64,000 nucleotides of DNA from Phormidium ambiguum IAM M-71 (GCF_001904725.1 NZ_MRCE01000005.1:128269-192268); one strand, 5' to 3'; counted from the stretch's first letter, positions 8,019 to 18,084 are shown. Notes: a model not told the origin generated them from the letters alone. Made by a program: numbers and translations.

Positions 8019-10241
8019 ATGCGAAAGCGACTGCGAAACCACCCAATTACTATGGCTATTGGTGTAGGAATGTCAGCTTTACTCATAGGAGTTGGTGTTG
8101 TAACAAGCAAATGGAGCGATTGGCAAAAGTCTGGATCGAAGACTAGTCAGTTGCAGCATCAGATGTTAGATAAGTTAGAGCCGAAGTCAGAAATTTTACC
8201 TTTAGTCAGTTTACCGCCAGAACAAAGAGTTACAAAACTAATAGAAATTGCTCAGAATTCTTCGACACCAATCTTAACATTGACCCCAATACAAGCACCC
8301 GATCGTAGTCGGGCGCGTTATTTATTGGCTAGCGATTTAATTGAGCGGGGACAAGGTAAAGAAGCGATCGAGTGGTTAGAAGGTTTAGAAACAGAATATC
8401 CAGTTTTAGAGGCTCATGTAGTCCTCAAACGCGCTCAAGCTTATGAAAGTATTAAAGATCAAAAGAAAGCTAATGCTGCTTGGAAAAAAATACTGGAAAA
8501 ATATCCCGATCGTCCAGTAGCAGCGGAAGCATTGTTTGTTTTGGGTCGGAAGGATGCCAAACTTTGGGAACAAGCGATCGCTAAATTTCCCAATCATCCG
8601 CGAACCTTGCAAATTGTGCAGGAGAAATTAAAAAAAGACCCTGAACAATTGTCGTTGCTGAGGTTGTTGTTAAATTATTCTCATGATGACAAAGTAGTTA
8701 GTCAAACTATCGATCGATTATTAGCTAAATTCCGAGATCAATTAACAGCAAAAGATTGGGAAATCATTGCTTTTAACTATTGGGAAAAGCGACAATACGA
8801 GAAAGCAGGATTAGCTTACGCTAGTGCGCCGCCAACGCCAATGAATTTATATCGATCGGGCCGAGGACGACAACTAGGCGGCGATAAAAGCGGTGCAATT
8901 TCCGGTTATCAAAGATTAATCAATACTTTTCCTGAAGCTAAAGATACAGGCTTAGGATTGATTCGGTTAGCGCAGATGACTAATAAGCCGGAAGATAGCA
9001 TATTTTATTTGGATCGAGCGATCGAAAAATTCCCCGATCACGCTGGTCAAGCTTTATTAGAAAAAGCCAAAATTTTAGACGAATCAACCAATAGTCAATC
9101 AGCTACTCAAGCCCGAAAATTAGCCTTAGAAAAATACGGAAATTCTGATGCCGTAACTGAATATCGCTGGCAAGCAGCCAAAGAAATTGCCAAAAAAGGC
9201 GATTACTCATCGGCTTGGCGCTGGGCGGAGCCGATCGCTAAACAAAATCCCGACCACGAACTAGCCCCAGAAGCAGGTTTCTGGGTGGGCAAATGGGCAA
9301 TGCGTTTAGGACGTTCCCAAGATGCCAAAAATGCCTTTGAATTTGTCCTCTCAAAATATCCAGGTTCTTTTTACGCTTGGCGTTCCGCAACTATGTTGGG
9401 CTTAGATGTAGGCAATTTCAACACAGTCCGCCAAAAGTTACCGCAAGTAGTTCGTCCCCAAGCCAGACCAAAACTACCCGCAGGATCGCCTACATTACAA
9501 GAACTGCATCTATTAGGTCAGGATAAAGAAGCCTGGACACTTTGGCAAACGGAATTTGACAACTTCATAAAACCTACAGTATCAGAACAATTAACTGATG
9601 GAATTTTACTTTTAGCTGTAGGTGAAAATATTCGCGGATTACATCAAATAGAAAGCCTAAGTTGGTGGCGTGATACCCCCGAAGAAGACGCAGAAATTGC
9701 CGCTTTTAAACAACAACCAATTTATTGGCACTCTCTCTATCCTTTTCCATTTTTGGACTATACAGAAGCTTGGGCGCAAAAGCATCAATTAAATCCTTTA
9801 TTAGTGACAGCTTTAATGCGCCAAGAATCCCGTTTTGAAACTGATATCCGTTCTATTGCAGGTGCTGTAGGATTAATGCAAATTATGCCTGATACTGGCA
9901 AATGGGTAGCTCAACAAATCAGCGTGAAAGATTATAATCTGGAAAATCCTAATGACAATATTAGGCTAGGTACTTGGTATTTAGACCATACCCATGATAC
10001 TTACAAAGATAACTCCTTATTAGCAGTTGCTAGCTATAACGCGGGGCCAGGAAATGTGTCTAAATGGATTAATCAGTTGGGGCTTACAGATCCAGATGAA
10101 TTTGTAGAGTATATTCCTTTTCCAGAAACCAAAGGATATGTTGAGCACGTTTTTGAAAATTACTGGAATTACTTACGATTATATAATCCTGAAATAGCTC
10201 AAATGCTTACTAGGTATGGTCATCAGTCATTTCACCCCTAA
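8019..10241 (+). CDS. Membrane-anchored lytic transglycosylase (Slt family)
   Basis: A 740-residue protein. An N-terminal signal anchor (MAIGVGMSALLIGVGVV) is followed by about 500 residues of TPR-like helical pairs. The C-terminal SLT domain reads TALMRQESRFE (catalytic Glu near residue 603), AGAVGLMQIMPDTG, NIRLGTWYLD and VASYNAGPGNV. This class cleaves the MurNAc-GlcNAc bond in peptidoglycan to give 1,6-anhydro ends, in the periplasm. The domain order matches the soluble lytic transglycosylase Slt70. It is divergent from pepA and followed by a perfect palindrome at 10286. The start ATG at 8019 gives a sensible signal anchor. Confidence 0.93.
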   Translation: MRKRLRNHPITMAIGVGMSALLIGVGVVTSKWSDWQKSGSKTSQLQHQMLDKLEPKSEILPLVSLPPEQRVTKLIEIAQNSSTPILTLTPIQAPDRSRARYLLASDLIERGQGKEAIEWLEGLETEYPVLEAHVVLKRAQAYESIKDQKKANAAWKKILEKYPDRPVAAEALFVLGRKDAKLWEQAIAKFPNHPRTLQIVQEKLKKDPEQLSLLRLLLNYSHDDKVVSQTIDRLLAKFRDQLTAKDWEIIAFNYWEKRQYEKAGLAYASAPPTPMNLYRSGRGRQLGGDKSGAISGYQRLINTFPEAKDTGLGLIRLAQMTNKPEDSIFYLDRAIEKFPDHAGQALLEKAKILDESTNSQSATQARKLALEKYGNSDAVTEYRWQAAKEIAKKGDYSSAWRWAEPIAKQNPDHELAPEAGFWVGKWAMRLGRSQDAKNAFEFVLSKYPGSFYAWRSATMLGLDVGNFNTVRQKLPQVVRPQARPKLPAGSPTLQELHLLGQDKEAWTLWQTEFDNFIKPTVSEQLTDGILLLAVGENIRGLHQIESLSWWRDTPEEDAEIAAFKQQPIYWHSLYPFPFLDYTEAWAQKHQLNPLLVTALMRQESRFETDIRSIAGAVGLMQIMPDTGKWVAQQISVKDYNLENPNDNIRLGTWYLDHTHDTYKDNSLLAVASYNAGPGNVSKWINQLGLTDPDEFVEYIPFPETKGYVEHVFENYWNYLRLYNPEIAQMLTRYGHQSFHP

Positions 10242-10285
10242 AGCAAATTTAGGTGAAAAAAAACATTAGACCTCGCCAAAAAATA

Positions 10286-10317
10286 TTGTAGAGACGTTTC
10301 ATGAAACGTCTCTACAA
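10286..10317. repeat. Perfect 32-bp palindrome
   Basis: TTGTAGAGACGTTTCA followed by its exact reverse complement, 44 bp past the transglycosylase stop and followed by an A-rich run. Similar GTAGAGACGTT palindromes are common between cyanobacterial genes. It probably folds at the transcript end. Confidence 0.8.
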
Positions 10318-10399
10318 AAAATAAAAAATTTTCTTCATAATAAAGATTTTCCATATCTACTTTAGAAGATGGAATATCATCAAAATATAGAATATTTAT

Positions 10400-10636
10400 C
10401 TATAATCTTTGACTTTGATCGATTAATGTTTCACAACTATGCCAGTCAGTTTTTATTGCTGCTACTGTCGCTTGATATTCCGCATTGTAAGGACTATGAC
10501 AAACTAAAAAAACCCGGTACAAATTGTACCCCAGGTCAATAAATTCTCCCATATTAGGAATTCTATTAAATTCTATTATTTGTTGCTTTGATTTTTGTTC
10601 GTGACTGTCTTTCATATACAAACAAATTTTAAACAT
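10400..10636 (-). CDS. Small conserved-looking hypothetical protein
   Basis: A 78-residue protein of unknown function, starting MFKICLYMKDSHEQ. I choose the ATG at 10636 because an AGGAG Shine-Dalgarno sequence lies 8 bases before it; an upstream TTG at 10678 would add 14 residues. The segment IPNMGEFIDLGYNLYRVFLVCHS reads like two beta strands, and the tail is WHSCETLIDQSQRL. There is no signal peptide or membrane segment. It stands alone between the transglycosylase and tatC genes, on the opposite strand. Confidence 0.55.
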   Translation of the reverse strand: MFKICLYMKDSHEQKSKQQIIEFNRIPNMGEFIDLGYNLYRVFLVCHSPYNAEYQATVAAIKTDWHSCETLIDQSQRL

Positions 10637-10907
10637 CTTGGGTACTCCTGGTTTAAGTTGTTGTGAATTTCGCTGCATTGCCTGTGTGATTTTAACTTAA
10701 GTAAGTGCTAAAACAAAATTTGGTAATATTTTGTTTAAAGCATTAACTTCATTGAACAAATTGCTCATTTCGGAGCAGTGTTACATAAATTTTCACAAGA
10801 ATCAATCGATTTTAGATTTTAGATTAAATTCTTCCCGACGACCAAACGCCCTATAGTTGTGGAAGATCGATAAAATAGTTAAAGTCTCGGACTAAAACGA
10901 ACCCGCA

Positions 10908-12746
10908 ATGCCTTCAACAGAGTTAAATAGCACTTTAGAGTCAGATTTTCAAACAGCTAGCAGCGCAGTTGCTTCAAAGAGCGATCGAGAAGATCCGTAT
11001 CTCAATGAACTCCCCGACGAAGTTGAGATGTCTTTGTTTGACCATTTGGAGGAGTTACGCCAACGGATTTTTTATGCCTTGATTGCGGTTGGGTTGGGAA
11101 TAGCAGGTTGCTTCTTTTTTGTCAAGCCTATTGTTCAATTATTACAAGTTCCGGCTCAAGGTATTAAATTTCTTCAGTTGGCTCCTGGAGAGTTCTTTTT
11201 TGTATCTTTGAAAGTTGCCGGATATAGCGGTTTATTAGTAGCTAGTCCGTTTATTTTGTACCAAATTATCTTGTTCGTTTTGCCTGGTTTAACTCGCTCT
11301 GAAAGACGGATTTTAGGGCCAGTAGTTTTAGGTTCTAGTTTTTTGTTTTTAGGGGGATTAGTATTTGCTTATACGCTATTGATTCCAGCTGCAATTAATT
11401 TCTTCAGGAATTATGGGGAAGATGTTGTCGAACAATTATGGTCGATCGATCGCTATTTTGAATTTGTGTTGTTGCTTTTATTAAGCACGGGGTTAGCATT
11501 TCAAGTTCCAGTGATTCAAATTATCCTGGGTTTTTTAGGAATTGTCACTGCAAAACAAATGCTTTCTGGCTGGCGATATGTGTTAATGGGTGGGGTAGTT
11601 TTGGGAGCAGTTTTAACCCCTTCTACCGATCCTTTAACTCAAAGTTTGTTAGCTGGAGCCGTAATTGGTTTATATTTTGGTGGTATAGGTTTAGTTTACT
11701 TATTAGTTAATTTGAATGGTGGCCAAAAGCTAATTCAATGGATAGTCGATCGCTTTAAGAAAACGCCAAAAACTTCAGCTAATAATTCTAATTCATCAGT
11801 TTCTAAGGATGAAGTTTTAGAAGTACAGCCAGAAGTGAAAGAGATGGTAGAAAAAAATGATATTCTGCCACTTTCTCAAACTCCTTCAGAAAATATAGTG
11901 GCAGAAATTACACCTCATGAAATTCGGGAAGAATCTCCCGCAGTTTTTGCCATTCAAGAACCAATTCAAAATGATTCTTTTGAGTTGGAAAATGAAACCG
12001 TAAATGGTAATGGGGAAGCTTATCACAATGGTGTAGTTTCAGAATTCCCGGAAGTTACAATGGTGGACTTAACTACGGAAAATAATAACTTCGTAGAGGA
12101 TGAACAGCACAATTTAGAATTAGATAATCAAGAAACTGTGGTGGTTGAAAATGAAGAAATATCTGAAGAAAATTTGGAAATCGGAGGCTACAATATAAAT
12201 TCTATTTCTGCTGCGGAAGAAGTATCTTCACCTGTAATAAAAAACGAAGTTGAGTTCGATCGACCTGTAGTAACTGTATCGCCGATGTTCCCGAAACTTT
12301 TTCATTCCAGAGTTACTGGCGCTTTATACAAAATTGTGAGTCAATGGGGTGATGAATTAGGGGAAGTAGGAATAAAGTGGACAATAAAGTTAAATCGTCA
12401 AGGTGAAGATTGGCTATCAGTACCGGATTTAAGCTTTATTCCTTACGATAAGTTGCCGATCGAATCTTTAGAAGATGAAGTTTGTGCGATCGCACCAGAG
12501 TTAATTATTAATATTATGCCTGGTGAAAGAAGTTTTCGAGAGTTGGTGGAAGATGCGATCGCTTATTTAGAAGCAGGTGTAGAAAGAGTTTGGTTGGTTG
12601 ACTATCAAGCGAGAACCATCACTATATTTTACGCTAATTCTCGACCTCGGAATTACACAGGAGAAATGCAGTTAATCGAGCCACTTTTTGAAGGTTTAGA
12701 AATTACTCCTGAGCAAATTTTCCAGCAAGCAAAATTACCCAAATAA
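10908..12746 (+). CDS. tatC: TatC protein translocase subunit fused to a C-terminal Uma2-like domain
   Basis: Residues 41-282 are a complete Tat[21 protein letters not shown] at the start, the [10 protein letters not shown] loop with the conserved Glu near 132, and six hydrophobic segments. TatC forms the twin-arginine signal receptor of the Tat export complex in the cytoplasmic and thylakoid membranes. Residues of about 283-455 are a low-complexity acidic linker. Residues of about 456-612 match the Uma2 (DUF820) pattern of PD-(D/E)XK nucleases: VPDLSFI (Asp507), PELIINI, then [23 protein letters not shown]. The usual catalytic Glu (in VEV) is Asn535 here, and the usual Lys of the EKVxxY helix appears to be Asp549, so nuclease activity looks lost. 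The frame is uninterrupted over 612 codons, while plain TatC is about 250 residues. Confidence 0.88.
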   Translation: MPSTELNSTLESDFQTASSAVASKSDREDPYLNELPDEVEMSLFDHLEELRQRIFYALIAVGLGIAGCFFFVKPIVQLLQVPAQGIKFLQLAPGEFFFVSLKVAGYSGLLVASPFILYQIILFVLPGLTRSERRILGPVVLGSSFLFLGGLVFAYTLLIPAAINFFRNYGEDVVEQLWSIDRYFEFVLLLLLSTGLAFQVPVIQIILGFLGIVTAKQMLSGWRYVLMGGVVLGAVLTPSTDPLTQSLLAGAVIGLYFGGIGLVYLLVNLNGGQKLIQWIVDRFKKTPKTSANNSNSSVSKDEVLEVQPEVKEMVEKNDILPLSQTPSENIVAEITPHEIREESPAVFAIQEPIQNDSFELENETVNGNGEAYHNGVVSEFPEVTMVDLTTENNNFVEDEQHNLELDNQETVVVENEEISEENLEIGGYNINSISAAEEVSSPVIKNEVEFDRPVVTVSPMFPKLFHSRVTGALYKIVSQWGDELGEVGIKWTIKLNRQGEDWLSVPDLSFIPYDKLPIESLEDEVCAIAPELIINIMPGERSFRELVEDAIAYLEAGVERVWLVDYQARTITIFYANSRPRNYTGEMQLIEPLFEGLEITPEQIFQQAKLPK

Positions 12747-12747
12747 A

Positions 12748-12784
12748 CCCCACCCCAAACCCCTCCCCGTCTACGGGGAGGGGC
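12748..12784. repeat. C/G-rich palindromic repeat overlapping the menD stop
   Basis: CCCCACCCCAAACCCCTCCC then CGTCTACGGGGAGGGG. The same element in the other orientation is at 63945-63983, and a relative lies inside the NACHT gene at 36407. The CTA at 12771 is the menD stop codon read on the minus strand. Confidence 0.85.
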
Positions 12785-14531
12785 TATTATTAATGGCAAG
12801 CTTCCGTAAATTTTCTTGTCGCCACTTAGCATCAGCTTTACGATTTGTACGTAACTCTAAAACCCGAATCCCATTTTCTGGTAAAGGGTTCAATCTTTGT
12901 TGTAAATGCTGCCAAGAACTAATTAATTCATATTCCACATTATAAGTAGTGCAAAGCCGATCAAAATCTATATCTTGCGGGGTAGCAAAATACTCTTCAA
13001 AAGGTGGCTCAAATTGGGAAATAGGTAACATTTCAAAAATTCCCCCACCATTATTATTAATTAAAATAATTGTTAGATGACCAATGAATTTGTTTCTCAG
13101 TAAAAATCCATTTGTATCATGTAATAATGCTAAATCTCCTGTTAACATAACGCTACTTTTTTGCCGATAAGCAATACCTAAAGCAGTAGATAAAGTGCCA
13201 TCAATACCATTTGCACCGCGATTAAAAAAAGGCTGAATGCGCGAGTTATTTGGTTGCCAGAAAAATTCCACGTCTCGCACAGGCATACTATTGGCAATAA
13301 ATATTGGTGTTTCTGGTGGTAAAGTTTGGGAAATTAACCAAGCAGTTTTGCTTTCAAATAAGTTTTCTTTAGCTTTCATTTCTTGGTTAATCTTTTGTCT
13401 AACTTCGGCTTCAACATCACACCAAATTTGCAAATATTTATGATGAATATCGGCTTCCAATTGACAAAAATTAGCTAATTCTTCGACAGAAATTCGTAAG
13501 TGAGTAGTTTTGCCGTGCAATGAGTCAAAGTTGTGATGGCTGGGGTCAATTATCCATCTTTTTGGTTGAGTAGTTTCTAGCCAAGTTCGGAGTTCTTTAC
13601 TGGTGGGTAAATCTCCAATTTGAATAACAATTTCTGGTGTTAGTTGTTGGGCAATTTGTTGATTTCGCAGGATTAAATCATAGGTGGAAATTAAATAAGG
13701 ATTAAGTTTATAATGGTTTCTTAATGGTGATAGTCCTTCGGCAAGAACGGGGCATTTTAAGGTTTGAGAAAGGTGAGAAATTGCTTGGCAATATTCTTGG
13801 GGAAATGGGGGATTTGCAGCCCCACAAACGATGATTAATCGTTCAGATTTTTGCCATTCTTGTAAATGATTTTGAATGGAATAAGCAGTAAAGCTTGGGA
13901 GTTCTGGCTGATTTTTGGGGATAGAATCAAAGAAATTTTCTAAGTTAGTTAGGGATTTTAATTGATTAATATTAGGATCGGAAATGGGGGCGAGGGGGTC
14001 ACGAAATGGGATGTTAAAATGAACGGGGCCGGGGGTGGGAAAAAGCGATCGCTCCCACCCATAAATGATAATTTGTCTTAAGTAATTGAGCAGGTTTATT
14101 TCTAAGGCTGGGGTGGCTAATTCGGTTTGCCAGTTGGGATAATTTCCATACATTTTTACTTGGTCTATTGTTTGTCCTGAGTGGCAATCTCGTAGTTCGG
14201 GGGGTCGATCGGCTGTGAAAATTAATAGGGGGACGCGGCTTTCTTTGGCTTCTATAATTGCGGGATAAAAGTTAGCACCAGCAGTTCCAGAGGTGCAGAT
14301 TAAGGCTACTGGCAAGTTAGTTTTTTTGGCTATTCCTAATGCAAAAAAGGCTGCCGATCTTTCATCTAAGACGGGGATGGTTTCTATTTGTTTTTCTTGG
14401 GCGAAGGTGATAGTTAATGGTGTAGAACGTGACCCCGGACAAATAATTGCTGTGGTTAATCCGAGACGTTTTAAGGTTTCGGTAATAATGGAAGCCCAGA
14501 GGGTGTTGGTGTTACGAAAGTCTAGGGACAT
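12771..14531 (-). CDS. menD: SEPHCHC synthase (MenD)
   Basis: A 586-residue thiamine-diphosphate enzyme that joins isochorismate and 2-oxoglutarate in phylloquinone/menaquinone synthesis. Visible features: CPGSRSTPLT near the N-terminus, LDERSAAFFALG with the ThDP-activating Glu, CTSGTAGANFYPA, and the C-terminal cofactor motif GDLALLHDTNG to NNNGGGIFEMLP. It is second in a leftward menF-menD operon with a 59-bp gap that holds a dispersed repeat. Its last residues (SPSP) and stop codon are encoded by a C/G-rich palindromic repeat, so the very C-terminus looks reshaped by repeat insertion. Confidence 0.97.
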   Translation of the reverse strand: MSLDFRNTNTLWASIITETLKRLGLTTAIICPGSRSTPLTITFAQEKQIETIPVLDERSAAFFALGIAKKTNLPVALICTSGTAGANFYPAIIEAKESRVPLLIFTADRPPELRDCHSGQTIDQVKMYGNYPNWQTELATPALEINLLNYLRQIIIYGWERSLFPTPGPVHFNIPFRDPLAPISDPNINQLKSLTNLENFFDSIPKNQPELPSFTAYSIQNHLQEWQKSERLIIVCGAANPPFPQEYCQAISHLSQTLKCPVLAEGLSPLRNHYKLNPYLISTYDLILRNQQIAQQLTPEIVIQIGDLPTSKELRTWLETTQPKRWIIDPSHHNFDSLHGKTTHLRISVEELANFCQLEADIHHKYLQIWCDVEAEVRQKINQEMKAKENLFESKTAWLISQTLPPETPIFIANSMPVRDVEFFWQPNNSRIQPFFNRGANGIDGTLSTALGIAYRQKSSVMLTGDLALLHDTNGFLLRNKFIGHLTIILINNNGGGIFEMLPISQFEPPFEEYFATPQDIDFDRLCTTYNVEYELISSWQHLQQRLNPLPENGIRVLELRTNRKADAKWRQENLRKLAINNSPSP

Positions 14532-14543
14532 GGAAATATTTAA

Positions 14544-14574
14544 TGAACCGGAAAGGACGCAAAGAACGCAAAGT
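14544..14574. repeat. Dispersed repeat between menF and menD
   Basis: GAACCGGAAAGGACGCAAAG followed by AACGCAAAG resembles the widespread cyanobacterial intergenic element of the form AACCGCAGAGACGCAGAGGA, a clearer copy of which is at 28290-28320. No coding role is visible. Confidence 0.5.
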
Positions 14575-14590
14575 TAAGAGGGGAGATTTT

Positions 14591-16012
14591 TTAAGCTAGG
14601 GCTTTGAGAAGTGCTTGAAGTTTTAGTTGGATTTCTGCTAGTTCTTTTTCGGGATCGGACCCGGCGACAATTCCCGCACCTGCCCAAAGTCTGGCGCGAT
14701 CGTTTTCGATTAATGCAGAACGAATTCCAACTATAAATTCGCTGTTTCCTTGATAATCTATCCAGCCTAATGGTGCTGCATAAACGGAACGGTTAAAGTT
14801 TTCATATCGGCGAATATGTTTGAGGGCAATATCTCTAGGATCGCCAGCAACAGCCGGGGTAGGGTGTAGTTCGGCGAGAATTTCTAAAGGATGAATTCCT
14901 GCGGGTATTTTACCAACTATGGGTGTCCATAAATGCTGGATATTGGATAGTTTTAGTAAGCCGGGAATAGGTAGTTTTTGCGGAGTTAAACCTAATTTTA
15001 ATAAGTGTTGAAAGATGAAATCGCTAACAATTTGATGTTCGGCTCTGTCTTTTTTGCTCGTGAGTAATTTTTCGGCAAAGTAAACGTCTTCTATTAATGT
15101 TTTACCTCTGGGGGCCGATCCTGCTAAAGCATCGGTTTCTAATTCTTGATTTTGAATTTTAATTAATCGTTCGGGACTAGCACCGATAAAGCTTTTACCT
15201 TTACCATTATTGAGGGAAAACACATAACAGTCAGGATATTTTTGGCGCAAGTTATGTAAGGAATGAATTAAATTAAATGGTTTGGGTGCGTTGACATCGA
15301 TCGCATGAGCCAAGACAATTTTGCTAATCCGATCTTGCTGAATTAATTCTAATGCTGATAGTACTGATGAATAAAAGTTTCTTTTATCAGTAACATCTTT
15401 GGTTTGCAACGTGAATTTATAGTCATGTAAATGGGAAAATTTTAAACTTTTAGTTAATTTTATTTTTTGGTAGTTCTCCCAGATATTAGCACAGGTTTTT
15501 TCTATGTTAATGTTTCTATCTATGATAAAGTTGGTAATAATTATGCAGCGATTTTTTTGACAAGAAATTTGCCATTTGGGAAGAAATACCATTGCTGATG
15601 GAAATTCAGTGTCAGTTTGGCTATCGTCGTCAAAAAAGGTAAAATTACAGAAGAAATGGGGGCCGGAAAATGGTAAATCTAAGGCTCCAATGGCTGTGGT
15701 ATTTGCTAGACATGATTGGATGAATTGTTGGACTTGGGAAAAGCGATTTGTGCCTTCTACTTTTAATTTTACGACTGTGCCAAAAGCAGCGATCGCTTCT
15801 GCTTGTTTCGCCTTTTCCCCATAAAAATGGATTTCATCTAGATGGCAAATTTTATCCAGTACTGCCAGAGGATCGATAGATTTTGCTTCCCAGGAAATAC
15901 TGACTATTTTGGATGGTCTTTTCTCACTTAACGTTTGTTTACAAGCAGAAAGAAACTGATTTAGTTCCTGACAATCCTGAATCAGATTTGCATGATGCTG
16001 TGTGATTGGCAT
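14591..16012 (-). CDS. menF: Isochorismate synthase
   Basis: A 473-residue chorismate-utilising enzyme that converts chorismate to isochorismate, the first step toward phylloquinone. The C-terminal chorismate-binding domain shows KIVLAHAIDV, SFIGASPERLI, ALAGSAPRGKT, HPTPAVAGDPRDIAL and RLWAGAGIVAGSDPEKELAE, all typical of MenF/EntC. I use the ATG at 16012; a TTG at 16030 would add six residues. The gene leads the leftward menF-menD operon and is divergent from menA with about 220 bp between them, so the two men operons probably share a control region. An alternative reading as anthranilate synthase is unlikely given the neighbours. Confidence 0.95.
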   Translation of the reverse strand: MPITQHHANLIQDCQELNQFLSACKQTLSEKRPSKIVSISWEAKSIDPLAVLDKICHLDEIHFYGEKAKQAEAIAAFGTVVKLKVEGTNRFSQVQQFIQSCLANTTAIGALDLPFSGPHFFCNFTFFDDDSQTDTEFPSAMVFLPKWQISCQKNRCIIITNFIIDRNINIEKTCANIWENYQKIKLTKSLKFSHLHDYKFTLQTKDVTDKRNFYSSVLSALELIQQDRISKIVLAHAIDVNAPKPFNLIHSLHNLRQKYPDCYVFSLNNGKGKSFIGASPERLIKIQNQELETDALAGSAPRGKTLIEDVYFAEKLLTSKKDRAEHQIVSDFIFQHLLKLGLTPQKLPIPGLLKLSNIQHLWTPIVGKIPAGIHPLEILAELHPTPAVAGDPRDIALKHIRRYENFNRSVYAAPLGWIDYQGNSEFIVGIRSALIENDRARLWAGAGIVAGSDPEKELAEIQLKLQALLKALA

Positions 16013-16231
16013 GGATAAAAAAGTTTGCAAATTTTTTTAAAGTTTGGTTGCCAAAACCGAATTTATGGGCGTATCTCTAGTTAGTTAGCACTTTACCTCA
16101 AGTCCAAGCATCGCCAGGCAAGGAGGTACTTTGCTGATTCTTTCATGGTAAACGCTCCAAATTGAGTGTACCATTGCTCCCTTAAAATCATAAAATGATT
16201 AAAATTGTGAAACTTAAATTGATTTTGTCTG

Positions 16232-17137
16232 ATGACTACTAATTCAATCAAGCTGACAAACAGTAAGTTATGGTACGCGGCAATTAAACCACCGATGTAT
16301 AGCGTTGCCATTATCCCGATTTGGGTGGGCACAGCTGTAGCTTTTTTCGAGACAAAAATAATTCATCTGGGAATATTTGCGACTTTTTTAATATCAGCAA
16401 TCCTAATTGTAGCCTGGATTAATCTCAGTAATGATGTTTTTGATTCCGAAACAGGCATCGATAAAAATAAACCTCATTCTCTGGTCAATTTAACAGGTAA
16501 TAAATCCTTGATTTTTTGGCTAGGAAATTTCTGTTTGGCTTTGGGAATTTCGGGAATATTAGCGATCGCTTGGCTACAACGTGACTTAACTGTAATTGGC
16601 ATAGTCATTCTTTGCTGTTTTTTAGGTTACACTTACCAAGGGCCACCTTTTCGTTTAGGATACCAAGGTTTAGGAGAAATTATTTGTTTTATTTGTTTTG
16701 GCCCTTTAGCAATAGCGGCAGCTTACTATAGCCAAACTAAAACTTTTTCTCTAAACAGTATAGCAGTTTCAGTAATTGTGGGAATTACCACTAGTTTAAT
16801 TTTATTTTGTTCGCACTTTCATCAAGTTGCAGATGATTTAGCTGCGGGAAAGCGATCGCCAATTGTCAGACTTGGTACTACTAAAGGTTCGCAATTATTG
16901 CCTTGGTTCGGTGGTAGTGTTTATGCAATAACTATCATATTTGTGGCTGGGCAAATTTTCCCAATTTGGACTTTGTTAATTTTTCTTAGTTTACCATTTG
17001 CGGTGAAATTATTTCGCCATGTAGCTGAATTTCACGACCAACCAGAAAAAGTGAGTAACTGCAAATTTATTGCAGTAAAAACTCATTTTTGGAGTGGTTT
17101 GTTTTTAGGTTTGGGGTTTGTAATTCCGGGTTTTTAA
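16232..17137 (+). CDS. menA: 1,4-dihydroxy-2-naphthoate prenyl/phytyltransferase (MenA)
   Basis: A 301-residue UbiA-family membrane enzyme that attaches the phytyl chain to dihydroxynaphthoate in phylloquinone synthesis. It has about eight or nine hydrophobic helices, the first prenyl-diphosphate motif NDVFDSETGIDKNKPHS and the second HQVADDLAAGKRSPIVRLGT. Its TAA overlaps the menC ATG by one base (TAATG), so translation is coupled. First gene of menA-menC-menE. Confidence 0.96.
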   Translation: MTTNSIKLTNSKLWYAAIKPPMYSVAIIPIWVGTAVAFFETKIIHLGIFATFLISAILIVAWINLSNDVFDSETGIDKNKPHSLVNLTGNKSLIFWLGNFCLALGISGILAIAWLQRDLTVIGIVILCCFLGYTYQGPPFRLGYQGLGEIICFICFGPLAIAAAYYSQTKTFSLNSIAVSVIVGITTSLILFCSHFHQVADDLAAGKRSPIVRLGTTKGSQLLPWFGGSVYAITIIFVAGQIFPIWTLLIFLSLPFAVKLFRHVAEFHDQPEKVSNCKFIAVKTHFWSGLFLGLGFVIPGF

Positions 17138-18084
17138 TGGTTTATCAATTCCAATTTCGTCCCTATCAGCGCCAGTTTGTGCGATCGCTTTCTACCAGTC
17201 ATGGTAACTGGGAAACCAGAGAGGGAATTATCATTCAATTAATCAATGAAACAGGCGCAATTGGTTGGGGAGAAATAGCACCGCTTCCCTGGTTTGGTTC
17301 AGAAACTTTAGACGATGCTTTAAATTTTTGTATCCAACTAGGGAAGGAAATTACCACAGAAACTATTTTTGCTATTAGCGATCGATTACCTGCTTGTCAA
17401 TTTGGTTTTGAGTCAGCCTGGGAAGCACTAAAACATCCGCAAAAGGTTAATTTAAATTGCAATTTTAGTGCTTTATTACCAGCGGGTGACGCAGCTTTAA
17501 ATACATGGCAAAAACTTTGGCAGCAAGGATACCAAACCTTTAAATGGAAAATTGGCGTTTTACCAATAAACGAAGAAATAGAGATTTTTCAAAAGCTAAT
17601 TCAAGGTTTGCCTAATCAAGCTAAATTGAGATTAGATGCTAATGGCGGACTAAATTGGGAAACAGCAATTGAATGGTTAAAGGTTTGCGATATTTGGGCG
17701 ATCGAATTTCTCGAACAACCACTTCCAATAGGTGAAGAAAAAGCCATATTAGAGTTAAGCAAACTATACTCTACACCCCTAGCATTAGACGAATCAGTAG
17801 CTACAATTGCTCAATTAAAAGCTTGTTACCAACTGGGGTGGCGGGGAGTTTTTGTAATTAAACCTTGCATTGCTGGTTCCCCAATTTATTTACGTAAGTT
17901 TTGCCAACAACACAGCTTAGATATTGTCTTTTCTTCCGTATTTGAAACTAGTATTGGTAGAGAAGCTGCATTAAAATTAGCCGCCGAACTTTCGTCTAAA
18001 AATCGGGCTTTGGGTTTTGGAGTTAATCATTGGTTTAAGGAAGATGAAAAAACATGGCTGACAGATTTATGGAATCATCTTTAA
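17137..18084 (+). CDS. menC: o-Succinylbenzoate synthase (MenC)
   Basis: A 315-residue enolase-superfamily enzyme that dehydrates SHCHC to o-succinylbenzoate. The barrel motifs are present: FKWKIGV (KxK), RLDANGG (metal Asp), EFLEQPLP (metal Glu), ALDESV (metal Asp) and FVIKPCIAG (second Lys). I start at the ATG at 17137, which overlaps the menA stop; a longer frame from 17089 would run through menA and is not credible. The 3' end overlaps menE by 31 bp. Confidence 0.95.
   Translation: MVYQFQFRPYQRQFVRSLSTSHGNWETREGIIIQLINETGAIGWGEIAPLPWFGSETLDDALNFCIQLGKEITTETIFAISDRLPACQFGFESAWEALKHPQKVNLNCNFSALLPAGDAALNTWQKLWQQGYQTFKWKIGVLPINEEIEIFQKLIQGLPNQAKLRLDANGGLNWETAIEWLKVCDIWAIEFLEQPLPIGEEKAILELSKLYSTPLALDESVATIAQLKACYQLGWRGVFVIKPCIAGSPIYLRKFCQQHSLDIVFSSVFETSIGREAALKLAAELSSKNRALGFGVNHWFKEDEKTWLTDLWNHL

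Noticed and set aside
10908-12746. Two separate genes (tatC and a Uma2 gene)
   Set aside because: No stop codon or frameshift separates them in the sequence as given, and no start with a ribosome-binding site is clear before the Uma2 part; I keep it as a fusion and flag it for checking.
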